This document shows, piece after piece, positions 34,171 to 43,862 of a DNA stretch of 64,000 nt. The stretch's first letter is position 1. Each line of letters opens with the position of its first letter. The DNA comes from DAOUJH01 sp965116555 (GTDB lineage: Bacteria; Chloroflexota; Dehalococcoidia; Lucifugimonadales; QGNO01), in contig OZ220698.1 of assembly GCA_965116555.1 (NCBI GenBank), forward strand, positions 868,001 to 932,000, read 5' to 3'. Under the pieces are notes generated by a model. The model had not been told where the DNA came from. It did not search any database and saw only the letters and a list, made by a program, of their open reading frames with translations. A program made the translations under genes and the position numbers.

Positions 34171-36567
34171 GTGATTGACTTTCTAACCTGGCTAATCGCG
34201 ATAGAGCTCATAGGCATAATAGCTCTACCCATTGTGTACTACCTCGTTCCGTGGCTGCCGGACCGCGGTTACAGCTTGGCGAAGCCGGTGGCTCTACTGC
34301 TGGTTTTCTATCCCCTCTGGCTGCTGGCGTCGACGCCGTTCATACCCAACAGCACTCTCACCATCTGGCTGATCTTGATTGGTCTAATTGCTGTTTCGGT
34401 TTGGTTGTTTAGGCGGTACCGATCCGAGATAGTCTCGTTCTACAAGCGAGAGCAGAGCGCCATCATCATCATGGAGATGGTTTTCGTCGTCGTCTTTTCA
34501 ATGTGGGTGCTGTTCAAAATCTACGATCCGAGCATAAATCACACAGAACAGCCCATGGACTTCGCCTTTTTGAACGCCGCTGCATCCAGCCAGCACTTCC
34601 CACCCCAGGACCCCTGGTTGGCCGGTGAAAGCGTCAGCTACTACTACCTGGGCTATTTGATATTTGGGGGCATAAGCCGCCTGGCGGATGTGCCAACGTA
34701 CGTGGGCTACAACCTGGCGCTGGCTACCGTGGCGGGAATGGCGGCAATTGTGGTCTTCGGCCTTGCCTATAACATGGTGCGGCTAGTGGGAGGAAGGCTA
34801 ACTAGCGCGCTGGTGACAGGTTCCGCGGCATTGCTGTTGCTGCTAGGCATCGCCAACCTGGTGAGCGGCCTTGAGCTGGCGCGAGCGGGAGGCGGAGGCA
34901 CGCCGGGCTTCTGGGAGTGGGTGGATATCAAAGGCCTGGACGGCCCTGAACAGTCCTCCGAGTGGCATCCATCGGAATCGGGCTGGTGGTGGTGGCGGGC
35001 AACACGGGTAATAGATACCGTGGAAGACGGCTCCAGTAGAGATTACACCATATCGGAGTTCCCGTTCTTCAGCTTCCTCCTCGGCGATTTGCATCCCCAC
35101 GTGATGAGTCTGCCCTTTGTGCTTGCCTGGCTGGGATTTATGCTGAACTTCATTGTATCGCCCCTACGGTTAGGAATACGATGGGGACTGCCAGACCACA
35201 ATACCCTAGTTTCGCTGGGGATCATGGCGCTGTTCCTGGGAGCGCTGGCCTTCATCAACTTCGTGGATATTGCCGTATTTGGGGCCGTCTTTGTTGGAAT
35301 AGCCGCTATCAAGGGCTACAGCCATATCAGGTCGGTCTGGCGCGGGTTTGCAGCAGGGCTGATCGTTGCAGCGCCCGTGCTAGCGCTGGCCGTCGTTCTC
35401 TATCTCCCGTTCTACTTCTCGTTTCATAGCCAGGCAAGCGGCGTCATGCCGGTTGAAGAATACGTAACAAGGCCGTTCCATTTCTTCATGATCTGGGGGC
35501 TGTTCCTAGCCATAGTCGTGCCATTCCTGTTCTGGGAAACGGTTGCGCTGGCGCGTCAGGGGAGCGGTCTCAGGCGAATGGGAGCTATTGCGGTCTCGCT
35601 TGCTATAGCGTTCTTGCCATGGATGGTCTGGGTTCTGTTCCAAGGAGTGCTGGACTGGGATATCACGGAAACGATGGGTACGGCCTGGGGCCGGCTGATT
35701 CACATACTACCTGTCGCTTTGCTAATAGCCATGGCCGTTTACGGAGCATTGCTGCGGTCCCGCGCCAGCGCGAACGATGAGGAAGAAGACGTGCGCCAAA
35801 GCGCCCTGGCCCTGACCTTTGTCCTGGCAATGGCCTCTGTGGCCTTGCTGCTGGTCATGGGGCCGGAGCTCTTCCGCATTCTGGACCTGTTTGGCAACCG
35901 AATGAACACCGTGTTCAAACTGTCGTATCAGGCGTGGACGCTGTTCGCCGTAGTAGGGGCGTTCGCCCTGTACTACATAGTCTCCCGCTTCAATGGAATG
36001 AATCCGCTGCTGCGTCTGGCGGCGTACGGATGGGCAGGAGTGCTTGCAGTGGGAGTACTGGCATCGTTCTACTATATACCGGCTGCGGCGTACACCAAAT
36101 CGTCGGGGCCTTATGGAAATGCGACCCTGGATGGCTTAGCATACGTAGAAGAAGCCAACCCCTCGGAGCGCTCTGGAATCGAGTGGCTCAGAGAGAATGC
36201 GGGAGCTGATGATAGAATTGTGGAGGCCGTGGGAGAGTCCTACTCAGAGCATGGCAGGGTAGCTTCCAGCACCGGCATCCCAACGGTGCTGGGGTGGAAG
36301 TTCCATGAGGAGCAGTGGCGCGGTTCGAGAAAGCCGTTCGAAGGCCGTGAGGAGGACGTGCGCTCTCTTTATCAGACAGCCGACTTAGAAGAGGCCAAAG
36401 TTATCCTGGACAAGTACAAGATAAACTACGTGATAGTAGGCCCAAGGGAAATGGCGAAGTACGGCAGTGACGGATTGGGCAAATTCGAGGAACTGGGGGA
36501 GCTGGCTTTCCCCACTCCCGCTGATTCAATAGACCCGGGAGATATGCTGATCTACCGTGTGGGATGA
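34171..36567 (+). CDS. DUF2298 (Chlor_Arch_YYY) polytopic membrane protein
   Basis: A 798-residue membrane protein with many spans. It carries the DUF2298 hallmarks HTEQPMDFAFLNA, the triple-Tyr SYYYLGYLIFGG, and GDLHPHVMSLPFVLAWLGF. The family is found mainly in Chloroflexi and archaea and is thought to be a GT-C type glycosyltransferase-like protein; no substrate is known. The C-terminal 120 residues are soluble (GIEWLRENAGADDRIVEA ... YVIVGPREMAKYG). The start is GTG at 34171. It overlaps the Agl23-like gene by 11 bases, tying the two together. Confidence 0.87.
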   Translation: MIDFLTWLIAIELIGIIALPIVYYLVPWLPDRGYSLAKPVALLLVFYPLWLLASTPFIPNSTLTIWLILIGLIAVSVWLFRRYRSEIVSFYKREQSAIIIMEMVFVVVFSMWVLFKIYDPSINHTEQPMDFAFLNAAASSQHFPPQDPWLAGESVSYYYLGYLIFGGISRLADVPTYVGYNLALATVAGMAAIVVFGLAYNMVRLVGGRLTSALVTGSAALLLLLGIANLVSGLELARAGGGGTPGFWEWVDIKGLDGPEQSSEWHPSESGWWWWRATRVIDTVEDGSSRDYTISEFPFFSFLLGDLHPHVMSLPFVLAWLGFMLNFIVSPLRLGIRWGLPDHNTLVSLGIMALFLGALAFINFVDIAVFGAVFVGIAAIKGYSHIRSVWRGFAAGLIVAAPVLALAVVLYLPFYFSFHSQASGVMPVEEYVTRPFHFFMIWGLFLAIVVPFLFWETVALARQGSGLRRMGAIAVSLAIAFLPWMVWVLFQGVLDWDITETMGTAWGRLIHILPVALLIAMAVYGALLRSRASANDEEEDVRQSALALTFVLAMASVALLLVMGPELFRILDLFGNRMNTVFKLSYQAWTLFAVVGAFALYYIVSRFNGMNPLLRLAAYGWAGVLAVGVLASFYYIPAAAYTKSSGPYGNATLDGLAYVEEANPSERSGIEWLRENAGADDRIVEAVGESYSEHGRVASSTGIPTVLGWKFHEEQWRGSRKPFEGREEDVRSLYQTADLEEAKVILDKYKINYVIVGPREMAKYGSDGLGKFEELGELAFPTPADSIDPGDMLIYRVG

Positions 36568-38986
36568 CAAGACCGACGCCCCAGCCATAGCCGTCGAAGA
36601 ACCGGTGGAGGCGTTTCCTCCACCGGAAGCAACGACGGATACGAACGGACAAAGCGATACTCCCTGGCGTCGCTGGGAGATCAGCGCCTACGTTGGGATT
36701 CTGATCCTGGCGCTGGCCCTGCGCTTGTGGGACCTGGGAGGACAAGCGCTTCATCACGATGAAAGCCTGCATGCGGTGTATTCGTGGTACCTGTACGATG
36801 GCAGAGGCTATCTGCACAACCCATTGATGCATGGGCCGTTCCAGTTCTTTGGTACGGCGGGCATTTTCTGGCTGCTGTGGGACTCTGACTTCACGGCGCG
36901 ACTGCTTCCAGCGATGTTTGGAGTGATCCTGGTGGGCACTCCGCTTCTGCTTCGTCCGTATCTGGGGCGCAGCGGGGCTATGATCACGTCGGTTCTGCTC
37001 ACCCTCTCGCCGTCGTTCCTCTACTTCTCTCGCTTTGCCCGCAACGACATCTACATGGCGGTCTGGGTTATGTTGCTCATAGGCTTCATATGGCGCTACA
37101 TGGACAGCGGCAAGCCCAGATATCTGGTTGGAATAGCAGCAGCACTGGCGTTGTCGTTCTCCACAAAGGAAAGCACCTTCATAGTGGTCGGCGTCCTGGG
37201 TAGCTATCTGCTTATACGCGCCGCCCGGGACGTTTTCCCCTGGCTGATAGGACGCAAGTCTCTGAAGAGCTTTTCCAGGCCAGGAGACCTAGTGGTCTTG
37301 ATAGGCACCCTGACCCTGCCGCTAGCGGGGGCAAGCATAGGCATATTCCAGAACGTACTGGGGCTTACCCTGACCAATCCCGATACCAGCGTCGCTCCTC
37401 ACGGCTTGCCCATAGGGAGCGGGCTATTCGTGGCCTTTGCAGTAGTAATGGTCGTGTTGATAACGTCGCTGGTTATCGGCCTGCGATGGAAAGGCAACGG
37501 CGCCCTTGAGTGGCTGGCCTTTGCCGCTGCATGGGGAATGGGGTTGTTCCTCTTGATGACGGCAATAAGTGTGGTCAGCGGCAACAGCCAGATGGAATAC
37601 TACAGCCTACTGGAGTACTTCCCGCCTATTGCCGTGGTAGGGATGTCTGTTGGAGCCATAGGAGTGGGAATCTGGCGCAAGGGGTGGTGGCTGGTCAGCT
37701 TCGGCGTTTTCTTCACCATCTGGGCCTTGCTGCACACCACTTTCTTCACCAACCCCGCCGGTCTGGGCACAGGCATCTGGCAATCGCTGGGGTACTGGAT
37801 AGAACAGCAAGGCGTGGGAAGGGGAAATCAGCCCTGGTACTACTACATAGTAATAGGCCTGAATTACGAATTCCTAGCCATGCTGCTCGGCGGCATAGCC
37901 GTATTGCTGTTTGCTCGACGAGGTGATTCTTTCAGCCGTTTCCTGGTGTACTGGGCAGTGCTCAATTTCCTCCTCTACACCTATGCCAGTGAAAAGATGC
38001 CCTGGCTACTGGTCGGTGTCTCGTTGCCATTCCTGGTCCTAGCAGGGAAGCTTCTGGGACAACTCTGGGACAGCAAACCATGGATGAAGACAGCCTTACC
38101 GGAACCGGAACCTCCGGTAGAAGGAACCGACGAATTGGATAGGGAACCGGGGCCCCAACCACTGCCGCAGCGAGTGCACTGGCCGGCCATAGCCCTATCT
38201 TTGAGCATCGGTTTGCTGACGCTGGCCACGGTCTGGGGTTTGACACAGGCACTGCCCAGTGAGAGCTCATTCAGCACAACGGAGACAGCGGCGGTAGGCG
38301 TGATAATCGCCTTGCTGCTGGCAATCTCAATCTACCTCCTGTTCAGGATAGGTGGAAACAAGGGCAGGGCGCTGATAGGTCTCTCACTAGCCCTGGCAAT
38401 GACGGCGGTAGCCGTACCGTCGTCGTTCCGTGCCGCGTATGCCAATGCCGACATCCCAGTGGAAATGCTGGTATACACACAGACTGCGCCTGACATACCG
38501 GACATTGTGAACAACATTGAACGGCTGGGAGAGGATACGGGGAAGGGTAGGGACGTAAGTGTACGAGTGGATAGCACGGACGGCTACAGCTGGCCGTGGG
38601 CCTGGTACCTACGGAACTACAGGAACGTGAGCTACCCGTGTTGGAGCAACGACGCGGGCTGCCAGAGCTTGACGCAATCGCCGGAAGCCGACGTGGTACT
38701 CCTGGCAGCTCGGAACCAACCGACACTGGCGCGGTACCTTACCAGGTTCCAAGAAGGAGAACGGTACAAACATAGATGGTGGTTCCCTGAGAACTACAGG
38801 GACCTGACACCTGCCAAGCTGGCGTCAGGTTTCAGCAGCAGGGAATCGTGGTGTACCGTGGTCAGCTATTTCTGGGACCGCGAGGTGCCTACGGGCCTGG
38901 GTTCCTCCGATGGATACGCCTACTTTCCCGCCGGTTTTGACTTAGAACCGATCGGAGTGGAAGAGGCCGATCAGTCACAGTGCTGA
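36557..38986 (+). CDS. Agl23-like / TIGR03663 GT-C family membrane protein
   Basis: An 809-residue membrane protein. After a hydrophilic leader of about 50 residues it has the GT-C type loop HHDESLHAVYSWYLYDGRGY (acidic pair of PMT-like enzymes), FSRFARNDIYMAVWV, and many spans to about residue 630. An extracytoplasmic domain follows (DSTDGYSWPWAWYLRNY ... CWSNDAGCQ). The family includes Agl23, linked to flipping of lipid-linked sugars in haloarchaea. The GTG start lies inside the end of the DUF2298 gene. It is likely an envelope glycosyltransferase or flippase component. Confidence 0.85.
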   Translation: MWDDKTDAPAIAVEEPVEAFPPPEATTDTNGQSDTPWRRWEISAYVGILILALALRLWDLGGQALHHDESLHAVYSWYLYDGRGYLHNPLMHGPFQFFGTAGIFWLLWDSDFTARLLPAMFGVILVGTPLLLRPYLGRSGAMITSVLLTLSPSFLYFSRFARNDIYMAVWVMLLIGFIWRYMDSGKPRYLVGIAAALALSFSTKESTFIVVGVLGSYLLIRAARDVFPWLIGRKSLKSFSRPGDLVVLIGTLTLPLAGASIGIFQNVLGLTLTNPDTSVAPHGLPIGSGLFVAFAVVMVVLITSLVIGLRWKGNGALEWLAFAAAWGMGLFLLMTAISVVSGNSQMEYYSLLEYFPPIAVVGMSVGAIGVGIWRKGWWLVSFGVFFTIWALLHTTFFTNPAGLGTGIWQSLGYWIEQQGVGRGNQPWYYYIVIGLNYEFLAMLLGGIAVLLFARRGDSFSRFLVYWAVLNFLLYTYASEKMPWLLVGVSLPFLVLAGKLLGQLWDSKPWMKTALPEPEPPVEGTDELDREPGPQPLPQRVHWPAIALSLSIGLLTLATVWGLTQALPSESSFSTTETAAVGVIIALLLAISIYLLFRIGGNKGRALIGLSLALAMTAVAVPSSFRAAYANADIPVEMLVYTQTAPDIPDIVNNIERLGEDTGKGRDVSVRVDSTDGYSWPWAWYLRNYRNVSYPCWSNDAGCQSLTQSPEADVVLLAARNQPTLARYLTRFQEGERYKHRWWFPENYRDLTPAKLASGFSSRESWCTVVSYFWDREVPTGLGSSDGYAYFPAGFDLEPIGVEEADQSQC

Positions 38987-39044
38987 TTGGTGTTTTCCGT
39001 TCTTCACTGTACGCGGTTGGCATGCCGCCTTTATACTTGAACCA

Positions 39045-40118
39045 ATGATCAACCGTCGTTTCTGGATTGGCCTAATCATCAGCGTCGTTTTCCTGGGGCT
39101 GCTGTTTTGGCGAATAGACCTTTCTCAGATGGTGACGCATCTCAGAGAGGCCGACTATCGCTTCCTCATTCCCGGGGTGGCTCTTTACTTTGCCATCGCG
39201 GTGGTCTTCCGCACCGTCAGGTGGCGATTGCTCCTTGCGCCAATGAAACGGATCGGTACGGGCAGACTGTTCCCCGTGGTCATAGTGGGCTACATGGCGA
39301 ACAATATTCTACCGGTACGCATGGGCGAAATTGTTCGCAGCTACTATCTGGGCCAGCGAGAAGACGTGAGCAAATCGGCCACGCTGGCCACCGTAGCCGT
39401 AGAGCGAATCATGGACGGAGTCGTACTCCTCTTCCTGCTTGTCGCCGCATCCGTTTTCCTACCGTTGGGCCTTATTGAGGGCGTGGCGGAGGATACGGGC
39501 ATTCCGTGGCAATTTTTGGTGGCAGGCACAACAATACCGTTTCTTGGGGCAATGGGCCTAGTCTGGTTCACGGCAAACCACCCTCGCTGGCTGCTGGCGA
39601 CGGTAAGACGAACCACCTCTCCTCTTCCAGGGAGATTACAGGCTGTAGTCAGAGAGGTGGTGGAAAAAGGCATTGACGGGCTGGAAGCCTTAAAGGACTC
39701 CAAGCGTTTGAGCATTCTGTTCGCTTTGTCGCTGCCGGTGTGGCTGGGTGAAGTCGCCATGTACTACGTAATAGGGTACTCGTTTGACCTGGATCAGGCT
39801 CTGGGCGGCCCAGGCATGATGATAGTGGCGATGATAGCGGTAACCGCCATATCCAACCTGGCTACGGCGCTGCCAGCGTCGCCAGGGGCTATAGGCCCCT
39901 TTGAGCTGTTCGCAACGGCGTCCCTGGTGGTGCTCGGGGTCGGGGGAGAGGTTGCCGCCGCATACGCAATAGTGCTGCACGCCGCACTCCTCATACCCAT
40001 CACCCTGGCCGGGTTCGTCTATATCTGGCTGGGAGAGGACTCGCTGGGGAATATAGTCCGAATAAGCGAAGCGCGGCCCGCCGAGCAAACTATCACCCGC
40101 GCTGAGGAAACATCTTGA
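39045..40118 (+). CDS. Flippase-like membrane protein (LPG synthetase TM region / UPF0104)
   Basis: A 357-residue protein with about 8 spans, matching the lysyl-phosphatidylglycerol synthetase transmembrane/UPF0104 family (YbhN, AglD types). Motifs include RTVRWRLLLAPM, GYMANNILPVRMGEIVRSYYLG, VERIMDGVVLL and ALPASPGAIGPFE. There is no aminoacyl-transfer domain, so it is not a full MprF. Such stand-alone proteins are associated with lipid-linked sugar transfer or flipping. The stop overlaps the FAD oxidoreductase start by 4 bases. Confidence 0.85.
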   Translation: MINRRFWIGLIISVVFLGLLFWRIDLSQMVTHLREADYRFLIPGVALYFAIAVVFRTVRWRLLLAPMKRIGTGRLFPVVIVGYMANNILPVRMGEIVRSYYLGQREDVSKSATLATVAVERIMDGVVLLFLLVAASVFLPLGLIEGVAEDTGIPWQFLVAGTTIPFLGAMGLVWFTANHPRWLLATVRRTTSPLPGRLQAVVREVVEKGIDGLEALKDSKRLSILFALSLPVWLGEVAMYYVIGYSFDLDQALGGPGMMIVAMIAVTAISNLATALPASPGAIGPFELFATASLVVLGVGGEVAAAYAIVLHAALLIPITLAGFVYIWLGEDSLGNIVRISEARPAEQTITRAEETS

Positions 40119-41449
40119 GGGTAGGAATAATCGGCGGCGGCGTGGGCGGCCTGGGCGCCGGCTACGAGCTGTCCAAGAACGGCCACCAGGTTGTCATCTA
40201 CGAGAGGGCGCCTTTCCTGGGAGGACTGGCCTCCACGTTCGACGTGGGTGGAGGAAGGCTGGAGCGGTTCTATCACCATCTGTTCCTATCGGATACGACT
40301 ATTATCGATTTGCTACACGAACTGGGCCTGGGCGACACCCTTGTCTGGGAAGAGTCCAAGACAGGCTGGTTCCACAACGGCAGGATCTACCCCTTCTCAG
40401 GCCCCATGGACCTGCTGCGGTTCAAGCCGGTAGGACTAATCGACCGCATACGAATGGGACTGGTGACCGTATACCTGCAGCGAGTGAAGAACTGGCAGAA
40501 GTTTGAGAACGTCACGGCGGCCAGCTTTATAAGACGCTGGGCAGGGAAGCGAAACTACGAGGTCATCTGGGAACCTCTGCTCAAAGGTAAGTTCTCCAGC
40601 TACTACGACAAAATCGGTATGCCCTGGCTATGGAGCAAGTTCGCTACCAGGACAAAGTCCAGAGACAAGACATTCAAAGAGAGGCTGGGGTACATAAGAG
40701 GAAGCTGGGGGATGCTGATAGACGAGATGGAACGGCGGATCAGGGCCTCCGGCGGCGAGCTATACACAAGTACATCGGTTTCCAAGATACTCACCCGGGA
40801 TGGACACGCCACGGGGCTGGCAATACAAGACGCTGAAGGCAACGCGACGGAAGAAAGCTTTGACCTGATCATAGCCACGGTTCCCAGCTTCACTCTGCCA
40901 CGCCTGGTTGACCTGCCGGAGGAATACACGGCAAAGCTGCAAGCGGTAGAGTACGAAGGGGCTATTGCGGTGATCTGGGTATTGAAGCGGAGTCTTTCGC
41001 CCATCTACTGGTTGAACATAGGCGACCGCGATATGCCTTTCCTGCTGGTCCTGGAACAGACGAACCTGGTGCCGCCTTCCGAGTACGGAGGAAAGCACAT
41101 CATCTACACGGCGGACTACGTGGATAGAAACGATAGAAGATGGAGCATGAGCGAAGACGAGATTATCAACGAATACAAGTCCGCTCTTAAGAGGATCAAT
41201 CCCGATTTTGACGAATCGTGGATTGAGCGGCACTACCTGCACAAGGAACCGGCGGCCCAGCCGATTATCGGGGTGAACTACAGAGAGCGCATGCCGGAAA
41301 CCAAGACGCCAGTGGAGAGGCTCTGGCTGGCCTCGATGAGCCAGGTGTACCCTGAAGACCGCGGCACCAACTACAGCATTCGGCTTGGCGTGCAGGTAGC
41401 CAGAGAAGCCGTCAAAGAGATAGAAGCCGAGACAGGTCCCCAGCGCTAA
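40115..41449 (+). CDS. FAD-dependent oxidoreductase, UDP-galactopyranose mutase/PPOX-like
   Basis: A 444-residue flavoprotein with the dinucleotide-binding start GIIGGGVGGLGAGYEL and the second motif FLGGLASTF. It also has YHHLFLSD, the middle WEPLLKGKFSSYYDKIGMPWLWSKF and the C-terminal YPEDRGTNYSIRLG. This is the NAD(P)/FAD amine-oxidase-like branch common in glycan clusters, related to UDP-galactopyranose mutase and protoporphyrinogen oxidase. Substrate unknown; the neighbours suggest a lipid or sugar intermediate. The TTG start overlaps the flippase-like gene. Confidence 0.83.
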   Translation: MRVGIIGGGVGGLGAGYELSKNGHQVVIYERAPFLGGLASTFDVGGGRLERFYHHLFLSDTTIIDLLHELGLGDTLVWEESKTGWFHNGRIYPFSGPMDLLRFKPVGLIDRIRMGLVTVYLQRVKNWQKFENVTAASFIRRWAGKRNYEVIWEPLLKGKFSSYYDKIGMPWLWSKFATRTKSRDKTFKERLGYIRGSWGMLIDEMERRIRASGGELYTSTSVSKILTRDGHATGLAIQDAEGNATEESFDLIIATVPSFTLPRLVDLPEEYTAKLQAVEYEGAIAVIWVLKRSLSPIYWLNIGDRDMPFLLVLEQTNLVPPSEYGGKHIIYTADYVDRNDRRWSMSEDEIINEYKSALKRINPDFDESWIERHYLHKEPAAQPIIGVNYRERMPETKTPVERLWLASMSQVYPEDRGTNYSIRLGVQVAREAVKEIEAETGPQR

Positions 41450-41523
41450 CAGGGGGTTGATAGTCACCTTCACGATGTTATTGGATTTCAGCAGAAATCC
41501 CGACCAGTCGAGCTACGCAAGGC

Positions 41524-42174
41524 TTGGCTCAAGTGAATAAGCGATGGGTCATTGTCGCTCTGGCCATCTTCTATCCTTTAGTGATATTTGGGGGCGCTTC
41601 GCTAAAGGATGACTACAGCCATATAAGCCAGTACATAAGCGAGCTCAATGCCATAGGTTCAGTCTGGAGCTGGCAGATAGGCTACTTGGGGTTTCTCCCA
41701 TTGGGCTTGCTTGGCTTCCTATTACTGTTGGTGGTTGCGCCACGTGCAAGATTGAACGGGATCGCCAGAATCGGCTGCTGGCTGCTTATTGGTGAACCAA
41801 TAGCCTACGTCAGTTCAGCCCTTGCGCCTTGCGACTTGGGTTGCCCGAGTACAGGTAGTCTTTCCCAGAATGTCCATAACCTCCTAGCGGTAGTCACGCT
41901 CATCATGACAACAGTTGGATTAGTGTTTCTGTCCTTTAACAACAGACTCCCACCGGCAAAGAGAGTGGGCTGGTTTGGCTTAGTCTCAACCTTTATCGCG
42001 CTCTACACATTTGCACTGGTACCTGATGCTGCTGAATGGCGAGGATTGCTTCAGCGTCTGGCAGAGGGGATTCTCTATGGCACTTTGTGCCTCATAAGTT
42101 GGCAGATACTGGCAGGGCATGACAATTCTGCAGAGCTGAGAGCTAAAGAGGTAGAAGAGGTACGGCTGCTGTAG
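41524..42174 (+). CDS. DUF998 membrane protein
   Basis: A 216-residue protein with about six spans. It has DYSHISQYISELNAIGS after the first span and LAPCDLGCPSTGS between later spans, the pattern of DUF998. The function of the family is unknown. TTG at 41524 or GTG at 41533 could be the start. Slightly lower GC than its neighbours. It follows the glycan block by 74 bases and converges with the ABC operon. Confidence 0.75.
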   Translation: MAQVNKRWVIVALAIFYPLVIFGGASLKDDYSHISQYISELNAIGSVWSWQIGYLGFLPLGLLGFLLLLVVAPRARLNGIARIGCWLLIGEPIAYVSSALAPCDLGCPSTGSLSQNVHNLLAVVTLIMTTVGLVFLSFNNRLPPAKRVGWFGLVSTFIALYTFALVPDAAEWRGLLQRLAEGILYGTLCLISWQILAGHDNSAELRAKEVEEVRLL

Positions 42175-42262
42175 ACTGTCTTGAGTTTGAAGAGTCTTTC
42201 TTCAAATGAAGACGCCAAGGACTCCAAACCGCCATTTCGGTAGGGCCCAATTCCGCCGCCGT

Positions 42263-42970
42263 TCAATGCGGCGCGCTGTCGTCAGAGAATGCGCCGTCCA
42301 CCATCTGAAGCACTCTGTCAGCAAGCCCGGCTAGCCTGAGATCGTGCGTGGCGGCAACAAAGGTGATGCCCTCCTCCTTGCTAAGGTCTCTCATCAACGT
42401 GGCTATACTCACACCCGTGGCGGAATCCAAATCACCCGTGGGTTCGTCCGCCAGCAGCAGGGAAGGCCTCACAGCCAGTGACCTTGCAATAGCCACCCGT
42501 TGCTGCTCACCGCCGGATAGCTCGTACGGTCTGTGGCTGGAGCGGGGCAGGAGTCCCACCAATGACAGAAGCTCCTCGACACGATGACGTCGTTCACGCC
42601 TGGGGACGCCGTTGATGCGGAGGGGCAACTCCACGTTTTCATAGGCTGAAAGAAGCGGCAGAAGCCCGTAAGCCTGGAAAACGTAGCCCACGTCTCTTCT
42701 ACGCATCTCTGTTATCTCAGATTCGGATAGTGAGGATAGGTCACGCCCGGCAAAGACAACTCGGCCCTCCGTGGGTGTATCCAGACCGCCCAGCAAATTG
42801 AGAAGCGTGGTCTTGCCGGAACCGGACCTGCCCAGCAAGACGACAAACTCGCCGGATTGTATGGTAAAGGTCACGTCCCTTACGGCAAACACCCGGTTGT
42901 CTCCGGAACCAAACAAACGGGTCAGACCGTGCGTTTCTATGGCAGGCTCAAGATAGCTGGTGCTTCTCAT
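42263..42970 (-). CDS. ABC transporter ATP-binding protein, LolD/MacB type
   Basis: A 235-residue ATPase with Walker A GRSGSGKTTLLN, Q-loop YVFQAYGLLPLLSAYENVELPL, signature LSGGEQQRVAIARSL, Walker B LLLADEPTGDLD and H-loop AATHDL. This matches the LolD/MacB/FtsE-like subfamily that drives FtsX-type permeases by mechanotransmission. It is the last gene of a four-gene minus-strand operon and overlaps the preceding ATPase gene by 4 bases. A heterodimer with the other ATPase is plausible. Confidence 0.88.
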   Translation of the reverse strand: MRSTSYLEPAIETHGLTRLFGSGDNRVFAVRDVTFTIQSGEFVVLLGRSGSGKTTLLNLLGGLDTPTEGRVVFAGRDLSSLSESEITEMRRRDVGYVFQAYGLLPLLSAYENVELPLRINGVPRRERRHRVEELLSLVGLLPRSSHRPYELSGGEQQRVAIARSLAVRPSLLLADEPTGDLDSATGVSIATLMRDLSKEEGITFVAATHDLRLAGLADRVLQMVDGAFSDDSAPH

Positions 42971-43848
42971 TCTTCCCTTCCTTGCGGCTTCAACACAACA
43001 CCGTCAGGACCTATGGTCAGGCGGGCGCGGCCATGGGAGCCAAGTTTTTCCAGAGATTCCGGCGGCAGTTGGATGCGACCCGCTCTGTCCACCACCAAGA
43101 ACTCCTCCTTGACCACTTCGCCAGTACGGCGAAAGCTGCGCTGGGATACGGACTCAGATACTATCCTGCCATCCCGGATCTGCACCACGCGGTCGGCGAA
43201 ACGCTCCGTCCCCGCGTAGTGCGTGACCACCACCACGGTTACCCCATAGGTGTGGCATACGTCCTGAAGGGCCTGAAGCACCTCATCCGCTGTCCTAGTG
43301 TCAAGCTCTCCGGTAGGCTCATCGGCAAGCACCATACCTGGCTGATTGGCCAGGGCAACGGCAATGGCGACTCTCTGCTGCTCTCCCCCGGATAGCTGAT
43401 TAGGGAACCTGAACGCCTTTTCTCCCAAGCCAAGGGTTGTGAGGAGGTCCATAGCCCGCTCGCGTCTTTCAGAGCCGGAGCGTCCCACTATGACCATTGG
43501 CAATTCCACATTCTCTATAGCTTTGAGATAGGGCAACAGGTTCCGCGAGGTGCTCTGCCAGACAAACCCGATTTCATTTCGTCTATAGGCAACACGGTCG
43601 CTTTCCGACATGTTGAGCAAGTCTCGCCCGCCCACCATGGCCTGGCCCGATGACGGGGTGTCCAGTCCTGCCAGCACGTTCAGCAGCGTTGTCTTGCCGG
43701 ACCCGCTAAAGCCGATGATTCCAAGGAACTCTCCCTGCATCACCTCCAAGTCCAGCCCACGCAAGGCCACCACTTCAAGGCCTGTGCCTTTGTATGTCTT
43801 GAACAGGTCCTGGCAGACGATATATGGCGTTCTTTCTTCCAAGAGCAA
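42967..43848 (-). CDS. ABC transporter ATP-binding protein with AbrB-like C-terminal extension
   Basis: A 293-residue LolD/MacB-type ATPase: Walker A GFSGSGKTTLLN, Q-loop FVWQSTSRNLLPYLKAIENVELP, signature LSGGEQQRVAIAVAL, Walker B VLADEPTGELD, H-loop VVTHYAGTERF. After the usual domain the last 45 residues read VVDRAGRIQLPPESLEKLG and then RARLTIGPDGVVLKP. This looks like a single SpoVT/AbrB (swapped-hairpin) unit, which normally binds DNA or mediates dimers. The ATPase call is firm; the tail assignment is by pattern. It lies 14 bases downstream of the FtsX-like gene. Confidence 0.85.
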   Translation of the reverse strand: MLLEERTPYIVCQDLFKTYKGTGLEVVALRGLDLEVMQGEFLGIIGFSGSGKTTLLNVLAGLDTPSSGQAMVGGRDLLNMSESDRVAYRRNEIGFVWQSTSRNLLPYLKAIENVELPMVIVGRSGSERRERAMDLLTTLGLGEKAFRFPNQLSGGEQQRVAIAVALANQPGMVLADEPTGELDTRTADEVLQALQDVCHTYGVTVVVVTHYAGTERFADRVVQIRDGRIVSESVSQRSFRRTGEVVKEEFLVVDRAGRIQLPPESLEKLGSHGRARLTIGPDGVVLKPQGREE

Positions 43849-43862
43849 CCTCCCAGGCTAAT

